From NCBI GenBank assembly GCA_937864925.1, contig CALMFH010000240.1, positions 1 through 53,376 on the forward strand: 53,376 bases of DNA, given 5' to 3'. The notes under the pieces were generated by a model. The model was not told the origin of the DNA. It ran no database searches and saw only the letters and a program-made list of their open reading frames with translations. Positions 9,001 to 21,424 of this stretch are shown here, piece by piece; position 1 is the stretch's first letter; each line of letters opens with the position of its first letter. Both the position numbers and the translations under genes were made by a program. The stretch is from an uncultured Alphaproteobacteria bacterium. GTDB taxonomy: Bacteria > Pseudomonadota > Alphaproteobacteria > Rhizobiales > Ancalomicrobiaceae.

Positions 9001-9128
9001 GGTCCGTTCTCCCGTCGCCGCGGCCGCAGCCGCGTGCGGGCGATCATGACGCCGAGGGCGGGGGTATCGCAACCGTGGAATGTCGTTGCCGAGCGACCTC
9101 GCGTCGCCACCGATGCGCGTCGCGGCCG

Positions 9129-9512
9129 TCACTCCTCCGGCAGCACTCGCGCCTTTCGGTCCTCGCCGATCGCCACGAAGGTGAAGACGGCGCTCGTCAC
9201 CTTCTCCATGGCGTCGACTTCGCGCGGCCGGCGCCAGGCTTCGATGAGGATCTTCACCGAGGTACGACCGGTTCCGACGATGGTGCCGTAGAAGCTCACC
9301 TCGTCGCCGACCAGCACCGGCCGATGGAAGGCCATCGCCTCAACCGCGACGGTGGCGGCGCGCCCGCGGGCGCGGCGAGTGGCGACGTTGCCGGCGGCGA
9401 GGTCCATGTGGGCCATCAACCAGCCGCCGAAGATGTCGCCGGCCGGATTGGTGTCGCCGGGCATGGCGATGGTGCGGATGACCGGGGAACCGGCCGGCGG
9501 CTGTTCGGACAC
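9129..9512 (-). CDS. Acyl-CoA thioesterase, YciA-like hot-dog fold
   Basis: A cytoplasmic thioesterase of 127 residues, close to the usual YciA length. The hot-dog signature is clear: the MPGDTNPAGDIFGGWLMAHMDLA segment (catalytic Asp in NPAGDIFGG), then VEAMAFHRPVLVGDEVSFYG and TSVKILIEAWRR. It hydrolyses acyl-CoAs, probably with broad specificity. The frame is open to 9653, but the GTG at 9512 has GAGGG seven bases upstream and gives the expected N-terminus (SEQPPAGSPVIRTIAMPG), so it is preferred. Confidence 0.87.
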   Translation of the reverse strand: MSEQPPAGSPVIRTIAMPGDTNPAGDIFGGWLMAHMDLAAGNVATRRARGRAATVAVEAMAFHRPVLVGDEVSFYGTIVGTGRTSVKILIEAWRRPREVDAMEKVTSAVFTFVAIGEDRKARVLPEE

Positions 9513-11576
<2,064 letters not shown>

Positions 11577-11943
11577 GGGGCGCCATCACCCGAGGGGCGC
11601 CGGGCACGGTGGGTCGCGCCGCCCGACCGGGGAGTGCACCGACCGCTCGATCGGTACCCGCCCGATCGGAGCAGGCTTCGGCCCGCGTCGATCGGACGAG
11701 CATCGGCGCATTCCCGGGAACGCCACCACACGGCGCCGGTCGGTCCCGACACACCGCACACACCGCACACACCGCAAGTCGGTGCGGAAAGACCCCGATG
11801 ATCGTGTTCGCGAGCCGATCCGAAGGAGGTGCCGACACGGGCGGATCGCGCACGAACTCGGCTCGAGCGGCCATCGTGTCGGCGGGCCGCGACGGATCGG
11901 TCCCGGTGGCGCCATTCGCGACGTCGTCGCCGGGGCCCGTCCC
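11577..11943. other. Non-coding gap with a short tandem repeat
   Basis: 367 bases between the convergent ends of pgm and the OmpW-like gene. Apart from three tandem copies of a 9-base unit at 11750-11776, no gene, hairpin or family-like frame is seen. Overlapping open frames are Arg-rich and judged spurious. Confidence 0.4.
11750..11776. repeat. Three tandem copies of CACACCGCA
   Basis: The 9-base unit CACACCGCA occurs three times head to tail with no mismatch. It lies in the gap between two convergent genes and has no assigned role; short direct repeats like this can be polymorphic by slippage. Confidence 0.85.
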
Positions 11944-12648
11944 TCACCAGCGATAGGCGATGCCGGTGCTGACGATCACCGGATCCAAGCGGATGTGGGC
12001 CGTGACCGGCGCGGCGAGGGCGGTACCGCGCGCATCGACCCCGAGGAAGAGCTTCTTGGCGTCGAAGAAGACCGACCAGTTCTTGTCGATGGAATAGTCG
12101 AACCCGGCCTGGACCAGGGCTCCGGGAGCACCGTCGACCTCGAGACCGGTCACCGCGCCGTCCTTGGTCGAAAAGATGATGGCGTAGAGCGCACCGGCCC
12201 CGACATAGGGCTCGAAGGCCCCGAAATCGGTGAAGTGGTAGCTGGCGGAGAGCGCCGCCGGCCCGTAGGTGGCCTTGCCGAGGGTTCCCAGCGCGGCGAT
12301 CGACCCCTTGCCGGTGAGGCTCGTGGTCGGCGGGAAGCCGCCGGTGAACCGGAGCGAGACATTGCGGTCGAGATAGTACCCGACCTCGAACATCGCGGTG
12401 ACGTTGTCGGCGGCCTTTGCCGAGGCGCCCGGCACGGGCGCGCCGGCCAACTTGAGCGTAGCGCTCGAGTCGAAGAGGACGCCGGCGGCACCGAGGCGGA
12501 AGAACCAGGGTGACGTCACCGCGAGTGTCTCGGCGATGGGGCTCTTCGCGACCGGAACCTCGCCCGCTCGTGCCGAACCGGCAGCCGCGACGATCGCGAG
12601 GACCAGGCCGCAATGGGCGGACGCATGGGTACGTCGGACGCGTGTCAT
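11944..12648 (-). CDS. OmpW-family outer-membrane protein
   Basis: A 234-residue protein with a cleavable signal peptide (about residues 1-29, hydrophobic core CGLVLAIVAAAG, site after ARA). The mature part shows OmpW features: SPWFFRLGAAGVLF, NVTAMFEVGYYLDRNVSLRFTGG (split here by polar turns), YGPAALSASYHF, FEPYVGAGALYAII and a final beta-strand ending in the aromatic residue Trp (VSTGIAYRW) as required for BAM insertion. OmpW proteins form small eight-stranded barrels with a hydrophobic channel and are thought to pass small hydrophobic compounds. It sits next to the hydrophobic-substrate degradation island, which may or may not be meaningful. Start at 12648 has gaggag upstream. Confidence 0.85.
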   Translation of the reverse strand: MTRVRRTHASAHCGLVLAIVAAAGSARAGEVPVAKSPIAETLAVTSPWFFRLGAAGVLFDSSATLKLAGAPVPGASAKAADNVTAMFEVGYYLDRNVSLRFTGGFPPTTSLTGKGSIAALGTLGKATYGPAALSASYHFTDFGAFEPYVGAGALYAIIFSTKDGAVTGLEVDGAPGALVQAGFDYSIDKNWSVFFDAKKLFLGVDARGTALAAPVTAHIRLDPVIVSTGIAYRW

Positions 12649-12784
12649 TCCAGTCTCCTCCTGGTGAGTTCGGGGCAATCTGCTCGATTCCGACGGAGCG
12701 ATGACCCATCCAAAGATAGGCCGGCCCGGCCGGACCGGTGGCCGGGAACGGTGCGGCGGAACGTGGTTCGAGGTGCGGCCGGGC

Positions 12785-13111
12785 TCAGGCGAACATCGAC
12801 ATGAACTTCGGCGCGAAGCTCAGGCCTCGCTTCAGGTCGCCCTTGAACTTGACCCGGCCGGTCATCACGGCGGCATAGGGCACCGTCCGACGTGCCCGTA
12901 GATCCAACCAGACCTTGAACGGTCCGATCACCGTGAAGTCGGCGTCGGTCTCGTCGTTGCGGCTCAGGATCGGCAGATCGTGTCGCGCGTCGATGAAGAG
13001 ATTGCCCATCCCTTCGAGGACGAACTTGACCGTGACGCCGAGGTTGCCGAGCGCCCGCAGGCGCCCCTCGAGATCGTCCGCGTATTCCTCGAAAGTCGTC
13101 GGTTCCGACAT
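12785..13111 (-). CDS. Stand-alone SCP2 sterol-carrier domain protein
   Basis: A 108-residue cytoplasmic protein made of a single SCP2-like domain: a helix (EEYADDLEGRLRAL), beta strands (VTVKFVLEG, NLFIDARHD, DADFTVIGPFKVWLDL) and the terminal segment VMTGRVKFKGDLKRGLSFAPKFMSMF, which closely matches the G-x-hydrophobic-K-x-x-G-D motif of SCP2 domains. Such domains bind fatty acyl-CoAs, sterols or other lipids. A thiolase of the SCPx type lies in the operon at 21883, so this protein may supply the carrier half that is fused to the thiolase in animal SCPx. Start chosen at 13111 (aggga site). A candidate operator lies about 115 bases upstream. Confidence 0.8.
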   Translation of the reverse strand: MSEPTTFEEYADDLEGRLRALGNLGVTVKFVLEGMGNLFIDARHDLPILSRNDETDADFTVIGPFKVWLDLRARRTVPYAAVMTGRVKFKGDLKRGLSFAPKFMSMFA

Positions 13112-13617
13112 GCCCGTTCTCCCTGTCGTTCGCGCCGAGACCTCGCGGGACTCGGTGGCGGTCACCGCCCTCGGAAAAGGGCTCGGCCGCGGCGGGGAAA
13201 AGGAAATTCGTATTCGAGGACGGGGCACCCAACCTTGGTATGGTGTCGATCGACCGCGGTCGGCCAGAATGCCCGGCAGAGACTGCTCGAGGGGCGGCGA
13301 GTATCGCGTGCGGGGGGAAGAAGGCGTGATCGAACCGGTGCGGCGAGGGTGAAGCTGCGCCATGCGCCGGTGCTGCGATCGCGTCTTTCGAAGCCGTCGC
13401 ATCGGGTTATGATCCGCCGGGTCTGTGCACGTCGCGGGGCGATCGGTGCGGCTCGGACCGGATGGGCGAGGCGGGCGACGTCGCCGAGGCGCGATGCCGG
13501 CCCGGATTCCGTCGGCCGAGGCTCGACGTCGCTCGACGATCCGCTCATCGGTCCGGATCGGCCGAAGCAAACGCCGGTGTCGCCGACCATCGATCGCAAG
13601 TGACGAGAAGAGTGCAG
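13112..13617. other. Intergenic region between SCP2 gene and LAL regulator
   Basis: 506 bases between the divergent SCP2 gene and the regulator gene. It holds the motif at 13227-13239 (listed separately). Frames running through it are Arg/Pro-rich and not protein-like. Nothing else is recognised. Confidence 0.45.
13227..13239 (-). promoter_or_regulatory. Candidate LAL-regulator box upstream of SCP2 gene
   Basis: On the minus strand this reads ACCAAGGTTGGGT. Its first nine bases are identical to bases 26588-26596 in the divergent promoter of the island, and GGGT follows in both, after one extra T at 26583-26601. It lies 115 bases upstream of the SCP2 gene and points toward it, and about 380 bases upstream of the regulator gene. 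Seen by eye; function inferred. Confidence 0.4.
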
Positions 13618-16260
13618 ATGCAGATCGTGAGGTTGGTTCAGAACACGCGTGATCGTCCCCCGAACACCCTGACACGCGTCAGACCGCCGCGTGAGCGTTC
13701 CGGAATGTTGCCGCGCCGTTCACTGGTCGACCGGGTGTTCGAAGCGGCCGATGCGAAGCGCATCACCCTGGTCACCGCACCGTCGGGCTATGGCAAGACG
13801 ACGCTTCTCGCCGCCACGTTCCGCCGCTTCGACGATCTCGGCATCCCGCACGTCTGGCTCGGCGTCAACGAAGCCGACCGCGACCCCCTGTGGATCGATC
13901 GCATCCTCCTCGGTCTGACGGCCGAACAACTCGGCATCGACAAGGAGGCCGACGAAGACTTCGTCGACTTCGTCCACCGCGCCTGTACGCAGCGGCCGAT
14001 CGTCGTCCTGATCGACAATTGGAATCACATCGAGAGCGAGGCGATCAACAGCTACTTCAACGGGATCCTGCGCGAGACGGCCGGTTCCGTCCACTTCGTC
14101 GTCTCCTCGCAGAAGACGCCGGGCTTCTTGCACGAGATCTACAAGCTCGAGGACGATTTCGCCTCGTTCAACGTGCGCGACCTGGCGTTCACGACGGCCG
14201 AAGCGATCGACTACCTGGCCTCGTCGGTCCCCGATGCCGACCCCGAAGCCTTGAGGGGACTGGTCGAGAAGACCGAGGGATGGCCCGCCGGGGTTCAACT
14301 GTTGCGCCTGGCGCTCAATCAGCTCGGCCAGCGCGCCGTCGACGAGCTGCAGTTCTCTGGCACTCGCGCCGACGTGGCCGACTACCTGAACAAGACGCTC
14401 TTCCGCCAATACTCCGGATCGCAGCGGCGCCTGCTGTGCAATCTTTCTGTCGTCGACTTCCTGAACGAGGAACTCGTCGTCTTCATCACCGGCGACCTTC
14501 GCGCCGCGGCGGAATACGCCGATCTGACCCGAGAGAACGTCTTTCTCATCGAGACCCGTGACGGATCGGCGGTCCATCGCTTCCATTCGCTGTTCCGCGA
14601 TTTCCTCCTGTCACAGCGGGTCAACGAGGAGACACTGCCGCCCGACGAGATCCTCCGGCGTGCCGCCGCCTGGCACGAGGGACGCGGTGAGACTTCGCAG
14701 GCGATCGTCTATTCGCTGCGCGCGGCCGATGGTCCGGCATCGAAGCGATTGCTCGAGCGCTATGCCGAGCTGCGTCTGGTCGGTGACGGCAATCTGATGC
14801 TGTTCTGCGAGTGGATCGCCTCGCTGTTGCGGCTCGGCGAGGCGCTGAGCCCGATCCTCGAACACTGGTACCGCTGGAGCCTCGTCTTCAGTGGCCGCTG
14901 GGCGGCGGCGCGCAACGTCCAGACGACCGATTCCAACGCGCGGACCGCCCTCGTCGATGCGGTCATCGCCGTCTTCGCCGACGATCAGGAGGCGCTCGTC
15001 GGCGCACTGGAGCGGTCCGCTGCGGGCGCCAACGCCAGCGACCCGTTCAATTTCGCCAGTACCCGGGCGCTCTCGGCGATCGCCGGCACCGCCCGTGGCG
15101 ACCTCAACGCCGCGTTCCAACACGTCATTCGCGCCAAGTTCTCGATCGAACAGACCGAGAGCGCCTTCGGCCGGACCTGGGCGCTGATCCTGATGGCGCT
15201 GGTCTGCCTCTTGCGTGGGCGCACCGACGAGGCGGAGACGGCGATCGCCGAAGCGGCCGATCTGGTGTCGAAACACTCCGGCTTCACCTCTCAGGTCGGA
15301 TGGGTGACGCAGACGGTCCGGGCGATCATCGCCCATCAGCGCGGCGACGATCGGGAGACCGCCGCCATCCTGTCGTCGCTGCGCCTGATCGAGGGCGAGC
15401 GCAATCTCCCCTTCGTCGCGGTGTGGACCGCCGCGATCGCCCGTTCACTCGGGCTCGATTGGGTCGGTCTCGGCGCGGAGAACCCTCCCAATTCGCCGGC
15501 GATCGCTCTCCTCGCCGAAGGGTTCGAGGTCGAAGCGGCCATGCAGCGCAGCACCGACGCCACCACGATCGGTCGTCTCCACGAGAAGTTCGAGATCCGG
15601 CTGGCCTCCTTCGCCGCGGACAATCCGAACCTGCAGGCCCATGGTTGGTGCCTGCGCGATCTCTCCGTGGCGCTCGGCTGCCGAGCGCTGATCTGGCGTG
15701 GCGAGTGCGATGTCGCCGTTCGCCGCCTCAATCAGGCGATCGGCGAGTGCCAACGGCAGGGGCGGGGCCTGATGCAGCAGAAGCTCACGCTGCTCAAAGT
15801 CGCCGCGATCCTCAGGCAGGGCAAGCAGGCGGCCGCCCTGCGCCTCCTCATCCAGACCGCCGAGACCGCGGTGCGTTCGAAACTCTTCCGCTTCTTCAAG
15901 GACGAGGAGAAGTTCGTCGGCGACCTCTTCCCGGCGCTCTTCGACGCCGGCGAAAGGGCGCCGCTCGGCAACGATCCCATCGGGTGGCGCCGGTTCGTCG
16001 CCTTCTTGCGCAACACCGATCCGGACGCTCAGGCGATCGACCGCAAGACCACCGAGGCGCTCGAGCACTTCACGCCCTCGGCCCGGGAAGCCGACATGTT
16101 GCAGTTCCTCGACGCCGGGCTGAGCAACAAGGAGATCGGCGAGCGCCTCGGCATCTCGGTGCCCACCGTCAAGTGGTATCTGCACAACCTGTTCTCGCGG
16201 ATGGGGGTGAAGAACCGCTCCAGCGCGGTGCGCACCGCCCGCGATCACCGGATGATCTGA
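13618..16260 (+). CDS. LuxR-family large ATP-binding (MalT/AlkS-type) activator
   Basis: An 880-residue transcription activator of the LAL class. Domains in order: N-terminal STAND-type ATPase with Walker A APSGYGKTT (about residues 54-62) and Walker B VVLIDNWN (about 129-136); a winged-helix/linker region with YSGSQRRLLCNLSVVDFL; a long TPR-like helical repeat region (about 400-800) likely to sense the inducer; and a C-terminal LuxR helix-turn-helix (LSNKEIGERLGISVPTVKWYLHNLF, KNRSSAVRTAR). Length and layout match MalT, AcoK and AlkS. The start at 13618 gives the usual short N-terminus before the LPRRSLVDRV segment; the frame is open further up but Arg-rich. Convergent with the catabolic operon, so it is the obvious candidate to control it. 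Confidence 0.92.
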   Translation: MQIVRLVQNTRDRPPNTLTRVRPPRERSGMLPRRSLVDRVFEAADAKRITLVTAPSGYGKTTLLAATFRRFDDLGIPHVWLGVNEADRDPLWIDRILLGLTAEQLGIDKEADEDFVDFVHRACTQRPIVVLIDNWNHIESEAINSYFNGILRETAGSVHFVVSSQKTPGFLHEIYKLEDDFASFNVRDLAFTTAEAIDYLASSVPDADPEALRGLVEKTEGWPAGVQLLRLALNQLGQRAVDELQFSGTRADVADYLNKTLFRQYSGSQRRLLCNLSVVDFLNEELVVFITGDLRAAAEYADLTRENVFLIETRDGSAVHRFHSLFRDFLLSQRVNEETLPPDEILRRAAAWHEGRGETSQAIVYSLRAADGPASKRLLERYAELRLVGDGNLMLFCEWIASLLRLGEALSPILEHWYRWSLVFSGRWAAARNVQTTDSNARTALVDAVIAVFADDQEALVGALERSAAGANASDPFNFASTRALSAIAGTARGDLNAAFQHVIRAKFSIEQTESAFGRTWALILMALVCLLRGRTDEAETAIAEAADLVSKHSGFTSQVGWVTQTVRAIIAHQRGDDRETAAILSSLRLIEGERNLPFVAVWTAAIARSLGLDWVGLGAENPPNSPAIALLAEGFEVEAAMQRSTDATTIGRLHEKFEIRLASFAADNPNLQAHGWCLRDLSVALGCRALIWRGECDVAVRRLNQAIGECQRQGRGLMQQKLTLLKVAAILRQGKQAAALRLLIQTAETAVRSKLFRFFKDEEKFVGDLFPALFDAGERAPLGNDPIGWRRFVAFLRNTDPDAQAIDRKTTEALEHFTPSAREADMLQFLDAGLSNKEIGERLGISVPTVKWYLHNLFSRMGVKNRSSAVRTARDHRMI

Positions 16261-16305
16261 CGGGGGGGCGCGCCCACCGCGAGCGAGGACCCGCGCCGCC
16301 GCGCC

Positions 16306-17451
16306 TCACAGCGCCCGGCCGATGATCTCCTTCATCACCTCGTTGGCGCCGCCGTAGATCTTCTGGATGCGGGCGTCGGCGTAGAGGCGGGCGATCGGGT
16401 ATTCGGCCATGTAGCCGTAGCCGCCGAAGAGCTGCAGGCACTTGTCCATCACCACGCACTGCTGCTCGGAACACCACCATTTGGCCATGTAGGCGGCCTG
16501 GGCGTCGAGGGTTCCGTCGAGCAGGCGCTGGATGCAGTCGTTGACGAAGCTACGCACCACGTGGGCGATGGTCGCCACCTCGGCCAATTCGAAGCGGGTG
16601 TTCTGCATCTCGAAGAGCGTCGTCCCGAACATTTTGCGCCCCTTGGTGTGTTCGAGCGTGAGGTCCAGCGCCAGGTCGATCGCCGCGGCGGCCGAGACGC
16701 CGAGCAGCATGCGCTCGTAGGGGAGCTGACTCATCAACTGGGCGAAGCCGGTGCCCTCGGTCTCACCGATCAGATGGTCGGCCGGCACCCGGACACCGTC
16801 GAAGAACAGCTCGGCGGTGTCGGAGGCGTGCTGGCCGAGCTTCTTCAAGAGGCGGCCGACGCGGAAGCCGGGAAGGTCCTCGGTCTCGAGCACGATCAAC
16901 GAGATGCCCTTGGCGCCGGCATCGCCGGTGCGCACCGCGACGACCAGCAGGTTCGCCGTCCGACCGTTGGTGATGAAGGTCTTGGCGCCGTCGATGACCC
17001 ACTCATCGCCGTCGCGGCGGGCGCGGGTGCGCAGTGCCTTCAGGTCCGACCCGCCGCTCGGCTCGGTCAGGGCGATGCCGGCGAGATAGTGCCCGCTCGC
17101 CAGCCCCGGTAGCCAACGCCGCTTCTGCTCTTCGGTGCCGTAATCGAGGATGTAGTGCGCGGCGATGGAATGGACGCCGGTGATCGCGGGCATCTCGATG
17201 CGGCCGAGTTCGTCCTGCACCACCAACTGGTAGGCGAGATCGGCACCGGAACCACCGTATTCGATCGGCATCTCGGGCAGCAGGAAGCCCAGTTCGCCGA
17301 AGGGGCGCCAGACCCCGCGGGGTACGTATCCCTGGCGCCGCCATTCTTCGAGCTTCGGCGCCATCTCCTTCTCGATCCAGCGACGGACCTCGCGGCGAAA
17401 GGCTTCGATGTCTTCGTCCATCCAGGGATGGCGATGGAGGCGGGGCATCAT
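16306..17451 (-). CDS. Acyl-CoA dehydrogenase
   Basis: An FAD flavoprotein that introduces an alpha,beta double bond into an acyl-CoA, passing electrons to ETF. 381 residues, usual length. Seen: ITEPSGGSD-like signature (IALTEPSGGSDLKALRTRA), WVIDGAKTFITNG, the KLGQHASDTAELFFDGVRVP segment, and a C-terminal IYGGANEVMKEIIGRAL. The position that carries the catalytic Glu in short/medium-chain enzymes is Gly here (YGG), while a Glu is present in LPYERMLLG, the location used by isovaleryl-CoA and long-chain enzymes. This fits branched or bulky substrates. Last gene of the minus-strand operon; start at 17451 (ATGATG), with a longer but less likely frame to 17490. Confidence 0.92.
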   Translation of the reverse strand: MMPRLHRHPWMDEDIEAFRREVRRWIEKEMAPKLEEWRRQGYVPRGVWRPFGELGFLLPEMPIEYGGSGADLAYQLVVQDELGRIEMPAITGVHSIAAHYILDYGTEEQKRRWLPGLASGHYLAGIALTEPSGGSDLKALRTRARRDGDEWVIDGAKTFITNGRTANLLVVAVRTGDAGAKGISLIVLETEDLPGFRVGRLLKKLGQHASDTAELFFDGVRVPADHLIGETEGTGFAQLMSQLPYERMLLGVSAAAAIDLALDLTLEHTKGRKMFGTTLFEMQNTRFELAEVATIAHVVRSFVNDCIQRLLDGTLDAQAAYMAKWWCSEQQCVVMDKCLQLFGGYGYMAEYPIARLYADARIQKIYGGANEVMKEIIGRAL

Positions 17452-17521
17452 GCGGCGGTTCCTCGTCAGGATATCGGGAGGGGGACGCACATGGGTTCCG
17501 GTCGACCGGCAGGGAAACGGG

Positions 17522-19081
<1,560 letters not shown>

Positions 19082-19099
19082 GGGTCGTCCTTCCTGGCG

Positions 19100-20143
19100 T
19101 CAGTCGGCGTCGAGGGGGAGGAAGCGCGGCGCGATCGCGCCGTAGCGGGCGCCGTCGGCGGTCGCCTCGAAGGTGCGGCGGGCGACGTTGTGGGGATGGT
19201 CGGGCGCCTCGGCGAGGCCGAGCACCGGGGCGAAACAGACGTCGGTGCCCTCGAGCAGGCGGCACCACGCGTCGCGGCTCTTCGAGCGGAAGACCGCCCG
19301 GAACCGTTCCTTCAGCGCCGGCCAGTCCGCGACCACGTGCTGGCGACGCGGATCGACGTCGGTCAGGCCGAGCCGCTGCAAGAGATCGGCCCAGAACTGC
19401 GGCTCGATCGCGCCGATGGTGACGAAGCGACCGTCGGCGCATTCGTAGACGTCGTAGAAGGGCGAGTCGTGGAACGGCGACGGCGTTTCACCGGCGAGTT
19501 GCCCGGCGGCATGGACCCACTGAGCCAGATTGCCGAGCATGGCGGCGACGTCGACGATCGCCGCGTCGACCACCCGCCCGCGCCCGGTCGTCCGAGCGTC
19601 GAGCAGAGCGCAGACGATGCCGAAGGCGAGGCCGAGTGCGCCGGGGGCGTCGCCCTGCGCCGTCGGTGGCACCACCGGGAGCCCGCCGGGGCGAGCGCCG
19701 AGCGACAACAGGCCGCTCAGCGCCACGTAGTTGAGGTCGTGACCGGCGGCGGCGGCCAGTGGTCCGCTCTGGCCCCAGCCGGTCATCCGGCCGTAGACCA
19801 GTTTCGGATTGCGGCGGGCGCAGTCGGTCGGACCGAGCCCCAACCGCTCCATGACACCTGGCCGCAAACCTTCGATCAGCACGTCGGCACCGGCGACGAG
19901 GTCCATCGCCGTCGCGCGGTCGGCGTCGGAGCGCTTGAGGTCGAGCATCACCCGGCGCTTGCCCCGCTCCAAGACGTCCGCTGCCCCCGAGCCGAGGAGC
20001 TCGGTGACGGTGCTCGCCTGGGGCCGGGCGATCAGCACCACCTCGGCCCCCATGCCGGCGAGCATGCGCCCGGCGAGCGGGCCGGGGCCGATGCTCTCGA
20101 ACTCGACGACGCGGACGCCGGCGAGAGGGGGAGCGAGGGCCAT
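19100..20143 (-). CDS. Alpha-methylacyl-CoA racemase-like class III CoA-transferase family
   Basis: 347 residues. The sequence follows alpha-methylacyl-CoA racemase (AMACR/Mcr) more closely than CoA-transferases: N-terminal LAGVRVVEFESIGPGPLAGRML, the AGHDLNYVALSGLL segment (catalytic His), an Asp in AQGDAPGALG, ARTTGRGRVVDAAIVD, and a FVTIGAIEPQFWADLL segment containing the third active-site acid. The enzyme would epimerise the alpha-methyl centre of a branched acyl-CoA so that the acyl-CoA dehydrogenase can act. A CoA-transferase function cannot be excluded from sequence alone. It is separated from the SDR gene by three bases, firmly in the operon. Confidence 0.85.
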   Translation of the reverse strand: MALAPPLAGVRVVEFESIGPGPLAGRMLAGMGAEVVLIARPQASTVTELLGSGAADVLERGKRRVMLDLKRSDADRATAMDLVAGADVLIEGLRPGVMERLGLGPTDCARRNPKLVYGRMTGWGQSGPLAAAAGHDLNYVALSGLLSLGARPGGLPVVPPTAQGDAPGALGLAFGIVCALLDARTTGRGRVVDAAIVDVAAMLGNLAQWVHAAGQLAGETPSPFHDSPFYDVYECADGRFVTIGAIEPQFWADLLQRLGLTDVDPRRQHVVADWPALKERFRAVFRSKSRDAWCRLLEGTDVCFAPVLGLAEAPDHPHNVARRTFEATADGARYGAIAPRFLPLDAD

Positions 20144-20146
20144 CGC

Positions 20147-20974
20147 TCAGATCCCCGTCAGACCGCCGGAGCAGATCAGCGTCTGGCCGCTGACGTAGTC
20201 GCTCTCGGGGATGCAGAACATGTAGACGGCGCCGGCCGCCTCGTCGGGGGTGCCGCCGCGGCCGAGCGGGATGGTCTTCTCGATCATCGCCATCAGGTCG
20301 GGGTTGACGCCGACCTTGATGTCGCGACCGTCGATGCTGGCGGTGGCGGCGGCATCGGCCGTCACCTCGGTCAGGCGGGTCTTGATGAAGCCGTAGGCGA
20401 CGCAGTTCACCGTGGTGGCGAGGCGGCCCCATTCCTTGGCCAGCGTCATGGTCATGCCGACGATGCCGGCCTTGGCGGTCGAGTAGTTGGTCTGGCCGGC
20501 GTTGCCGAAGAGGCCGGCGACCGAGGAGATGTTGACCACCTTGCGGACGACGCGGCGGCCGGCGTCGGCATCGGCCTTGGCCTGGGCTCGGATCACCGGC
20601 TGGGCGGCGCGCAGGATGCGGAACGGGGCGGTGAGATGGACGTCGAGCATGGCGTACCACTGCTCGTCGGTCATCTTCTGGATGACGTTGTCCCAGGTGT
20701 AGCCGGCGTTGTTGACGACGATGTCGAGGCCCTTGAAGGTCTCCACCGCGGTGCCGACGAAGCGTTCGGCGAAATCGGTCGCGGCGACCGAACCGAGACA
20801 GGCGACGGCTTCGCCGCCGGCGGCGCGGATCGCCTCGACCACTTCCATCGCCGGATCGGCGTCGAGATCGTTGACGACGACGCGCGCTCCTTCGGAGGCC
20901 AGTTTCAGGGCGATGGCGCGACCGATGCCGCGACCCGAACCACTGACGAGCGCCACTCTTCCTTCGAGTTTCAT
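20147..20974 (-). CDS. Short-chain dehydrogenase/reductase (3-hydroxyacyl-CoA dehydrogenase-like)
   Basis: 275 residues, classical SDR. Cofactor loop SGSGRGIGRAIALKLA, adenine-pocket NDLD acidic residue (favouring NAD), NNAG motif, and catalytic Ser/Tyr/Lys in VNISSVAG and TNYSTAKAG. The insertion ADADAGRRVVRK before the catalytic Ser is common in SDRs of steroid and branched-chain acyl-CoA degradation. In this operon it most likely oxidises the 3-hydroxyacyl-CoA produced by the MaoC hydratase. Start ATG at 20974, with aaggcaatccc upstream. Confidence 0.9.
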   Translation of the reverse strand: MKLEGRVALVSGSGRGIGRAIALKLASEGARVVVNDLDADPAMEVVEAIRAAGGEAVACLGSVAATDFAERFVGTAVETFKGLDIVVNNAGYTWDNVIQKMTDEQWYAMLDVHLTAPFRILRAAQPVIRAQAKADADAGRRVVRKVVNISSVAGLFGNAGQTNYSTAKAGIVGMTMTLAKEWGRLATTVNCVAYGFIKTRLTEVTADAAATASIDGRDIKVGVNPDLMAMIEKTIPLGRGGTPDEAAGAVYMFCIPESDYVSGQTLICSGGLTGI

Positions 20975-21003
20975 GGGATTGCCTTCGTTGTTCAGGGGTG
21001 AGG

Positions 21004-21417
21004 TCAGGCGAGCGCGACGGTCGCTTCGCCGACGATCTTCGACTGACCGAACTGATTGGTGTTGGAGAGCGCGATCCGCGCCCGGCGCTCGCCGTCCTCG
21101 ACGACGATGTCGGTGACCTTGCCGGTCACGGTGATCGCGTTGCCGAGATGGGTGATGCCGAGGAAGCGGACGTCGATCTTGCGCAACCGGCTCTGCGGGA
21201 CCCAGCCCGTCAACATGCGGGTCATCCAGGCCATGCCGAGCATGCCGTGAGCGAAGACGTCCGGCATACCGGCGCGACGGGCGAAGTCGATGTCGACGTG
21301 GATCGGATTGTGGTCGCCCGAGGCGCCGCCGAAGAGGAAGAGCGTGGTGCGGTCGACCGGCGGCAGCGTGAGCGGCGGCAGGTCCTGACCGATGCGGATG
21401 TCGGCGTCGATGGTCAT
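21004..21417 (-). CDS. MaoC-like hydratase subunit (hot-dog 2, catalytic)
   Basis: A 137-residue MaoC dehydratase-domain protein. The hydratase-2 motif is visible as FGGASGDHNPIHVDIDFAR (Asp and His catalytic pair), followed by DVFAHGMLGMAWM. With the adjacent gene it likely forms a heteromeric 2-enoyl-CoA hydratase, as in ChsH1/ChsH2 of steroid side-chain degradation or HadAB/HadBC of mycobacteria. The start at 21417 has a gaggta site; a longer frame to 21474 would run into the upstream gene. Eight bases separate it from the partner gene. Confidence 0.87.
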   Translation of the reverse strand: MTIDADIRIGQDLPPLTLPPVDRTTLFLFGGASGDHNPIHVDIDFARRAGMPDVFAHGMLGMAWMTRMLTGWVPQSRLRKIDVRFLGITHLGNAITVTGKVTDIVVEDGERRARIALSNTNQFGQSKIVGEATVALA

Positions 21418-21424
21418 GGCTACC

